Positions 62,906 through 64,000 of a DNA stretch of 64,000 bases are shown here, in pieces. Under the pieces are notes generated by a model. That model was not told the origin of the DNA, made no database searches, and saw only the letters and a list, made by a program, of their open reading frames with translations. The stretch spans positions 1-64,000 of the forward strand of contig NZ_JAKOGG010000017.1 in the NCBI RefSeq assembly GCF_022321485.1. Direction: 5' to 3'. The stretch is from Shewanella electrica (GTDB taxonomy: Bacteria; Pseudomonadota; Gammaproteobacteria; Enterobacterales; Shewanellaceae). Position 1 is the stretch's first letter. Every line of letters starts with the position of its first letter. Made by a program: the position numbers and the translations under genes.

Positions 62906-64000
62906 ATGCAACTGAATTCCACTGAAATCAGCGATCTGATTAAGCAGCGGATCGAGCAGTTCGAAGTCGTCAGTGAAGCCCGTAACGAAGGTACTATCGT
63001 TTCGGTAAGCGACGGCATCATCCGCATTCACGGCCTCGCCGATGTAATGCAGGGTGAAATGATCGAGCTGCCAGGCAACCGTTTTGCAATCGCGTTGAAC
63101 TTAGAACGTGATTCTGTCGGTGCCGTAGTAATGGGTCCTTACGCCGATTTGGCGGAAGGCGCAAAAGTAAAAACTACTGGTCGTATTCTGGAAGTTCCAG
63201 TTGGCCGTGGTTTGTTAGGTCGTGTTGTAAACACTCTGGGTGAGCCTATCGATGGTAAAGGCCCAGTAGATAACGATGGTTTTGGTCCTGTTGAAGTGAT
63301 CGCGCCAGGCGTTATTGACCGTAAATCAGTTTCTCAACCAGTACAAACCGGTTATAAAGCCGTTGATGCCATGATCCCAATCGGTCGTGGTCAACGTGAG
63401 CTGATCATCGGTGACCGTCAAACTGGTAAAACTGCGATGGCTATCGACGCCATCATCAACCAGAAAGATTCAGGTATTAAATGTATCTATGTAGCAATTG
63501 GTCAGAAAGCTTCTACCATCGCTAACGTGGTACGCAAGCTGGAAGAACACGGCGCGTTGGCTAACACCATCGTGGTTGTTGCTTCAGCTTCTGAAGCCGC
63601 TGCGCTGCAATACCTGGCACCATATTCTGGTTGTACCATGGGTGAATACTTCCGTGACCGCGGTGAAGACGCGCTGATCATTTACGATGACCTGTCAAAA
63701 CAGGCTGTTGCATATCGTCAGATTTCACTGTTGCTGCGTCGTCCACCAGGCCGTGAAGCATATCCTGGTGACGTATTCTATTTGCACTCTCGTTTGCTGG
63801 AACGTGCTTCCCGCGTAAACGAAGATTACGTAGAAAAATTCACTAACGGTGCAGTAAAAGGTCAAACCGGTTCTTTAACCGCATTGCCTATTATTGAAAC
63901 CCAGGCGGGTGACGTATCTGCGTTCGTACCAACCAACGTAATTTCGATTACCGATGGTCAGATCTTCTTGGAAACTGACCTGTTTAACTCTGGCTTACGT
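62906..64000 (+). CDS. atpA: ATP synthase F1 subunit alpha (partial, runs off the window)
   Basis: The first 365 codons of subunit alpha. It starts [16 protein letters not shown] after TGGGAG. The P-loop GDRQTGKT is near residue 170, and [14 protein letters not shown] and [23 protein letters not shown] follow; the frame is open to base 64000. About 150 more residues and the rest of the atp operon should follow outside. Confidence 0.98.
   Translation, partial: MQLNSTEISDLIKQRIEQFEVVSEARNEGTIVSVSDGIIRIHGLADVMQGEMIELPGNRFAIALNLERDSVGAVVMGPYADLAEGAKVKTTGRILEVPVGRGLLGRVVNTLGEPIDGKGPVDNDGFGPVEVIAPGVIDRKSVSQPVQTGYKAVDAMIPIGRGQRELIIGDRQTGKTAMAIDAIINQKDSGIKCIYVAIGQKASTIANVVRKLEEHGALANTIVVVASASEAAALQYLAPYSGCTMGEYFRDRGEDALIIYDDLSKQAVAYRQISLLLRRPPGREAYPGDVFYLHSRLLERASRVNEDYVEKFTNGAVKGQTGSLTALPIIETQAGDVSAFVPTNVISITDGQIFLETDLFNSGLR

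Overview
The window is a 64 kb stretch of a gammaproteobacterial chromosome around the replication origin. Gene order and protein sequences fit Shewanella or a close relative: yrdA-yrdB-aroE-hemF-tsaC-yrdD-smg-dprA, def-fmt-rsmB-trkA-trkH, yigZ-trkH-hemG, fadBA, glyQS, gyrB-recF-dnaN-dnaA, rpmH-rnpA-yidD-yidC-mnmE, then mioC-oriC-mnmG-rsmG-parAB-atp. The genus is an inference from synteny and remembered family sequences; no database was searched.

Layout. The left edge (1-100) carries a minus-strand rRNA P1-type promoter, so an rRNA operon should lie just outside the window. From 189 to 7290 is the mostly leftward housekeeping block (shikimate dehydrogenase, heme synthesis, tRNA t6A synthesis, DprA, LysM protein) with a truncated hemoglobin gene inside it. 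From 7431 to 16783 are translation-initiation genes and potassium uptake, with two TrkH/HemG-like pairs on either side of a BigR/YgaV-type ArsR regulator. From 17084 to 25323 are fadBA, tusA, tag and glyQS, with four exact parS sites between 20451 and 21661. From 25510 to 35787 is the dnaA cluster followed by the rpmH-to-mnmE cluster, with a DnaA-box and GATC rich gap between dnaA and rpmH.

From 35788 to about 52815 an accessory block sits directly behind mnmE. It starts with a broken integrase fragment and carries a Tad/Flp pilus locus: LuxR-type regulator, Flp pilin with a strong terminator, TadG/TadE-like proteins, RcpC/CpaB, RcpA/CpaC secretin, an FHA-TadA ATPase, TadB, TadC, DUF192, TadD, TadE and an OmpA protein. 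No TadZ and no TadV prepilin peptidase are seen in the locus. The pilus-assembly operon lies between two direct repeats of about 0.7 kb. Each repeat holds a member of an unrecognised secreted, cysteine-containing family whose ends are near-identical and whose centres differ.

From 53256 to the right edge: a sugar-porter MFS gene, mioC, oriC (55233-55668), mnmG, rsmG, parA, parB and atpI-B-E-F-H-A, with atpA running off the end. ParA/ParB at 58.4-60.1 kb and the parS cluster at 20.5-21.7 kb form the chromosome segregation system and straddle both DnaA-box regions.
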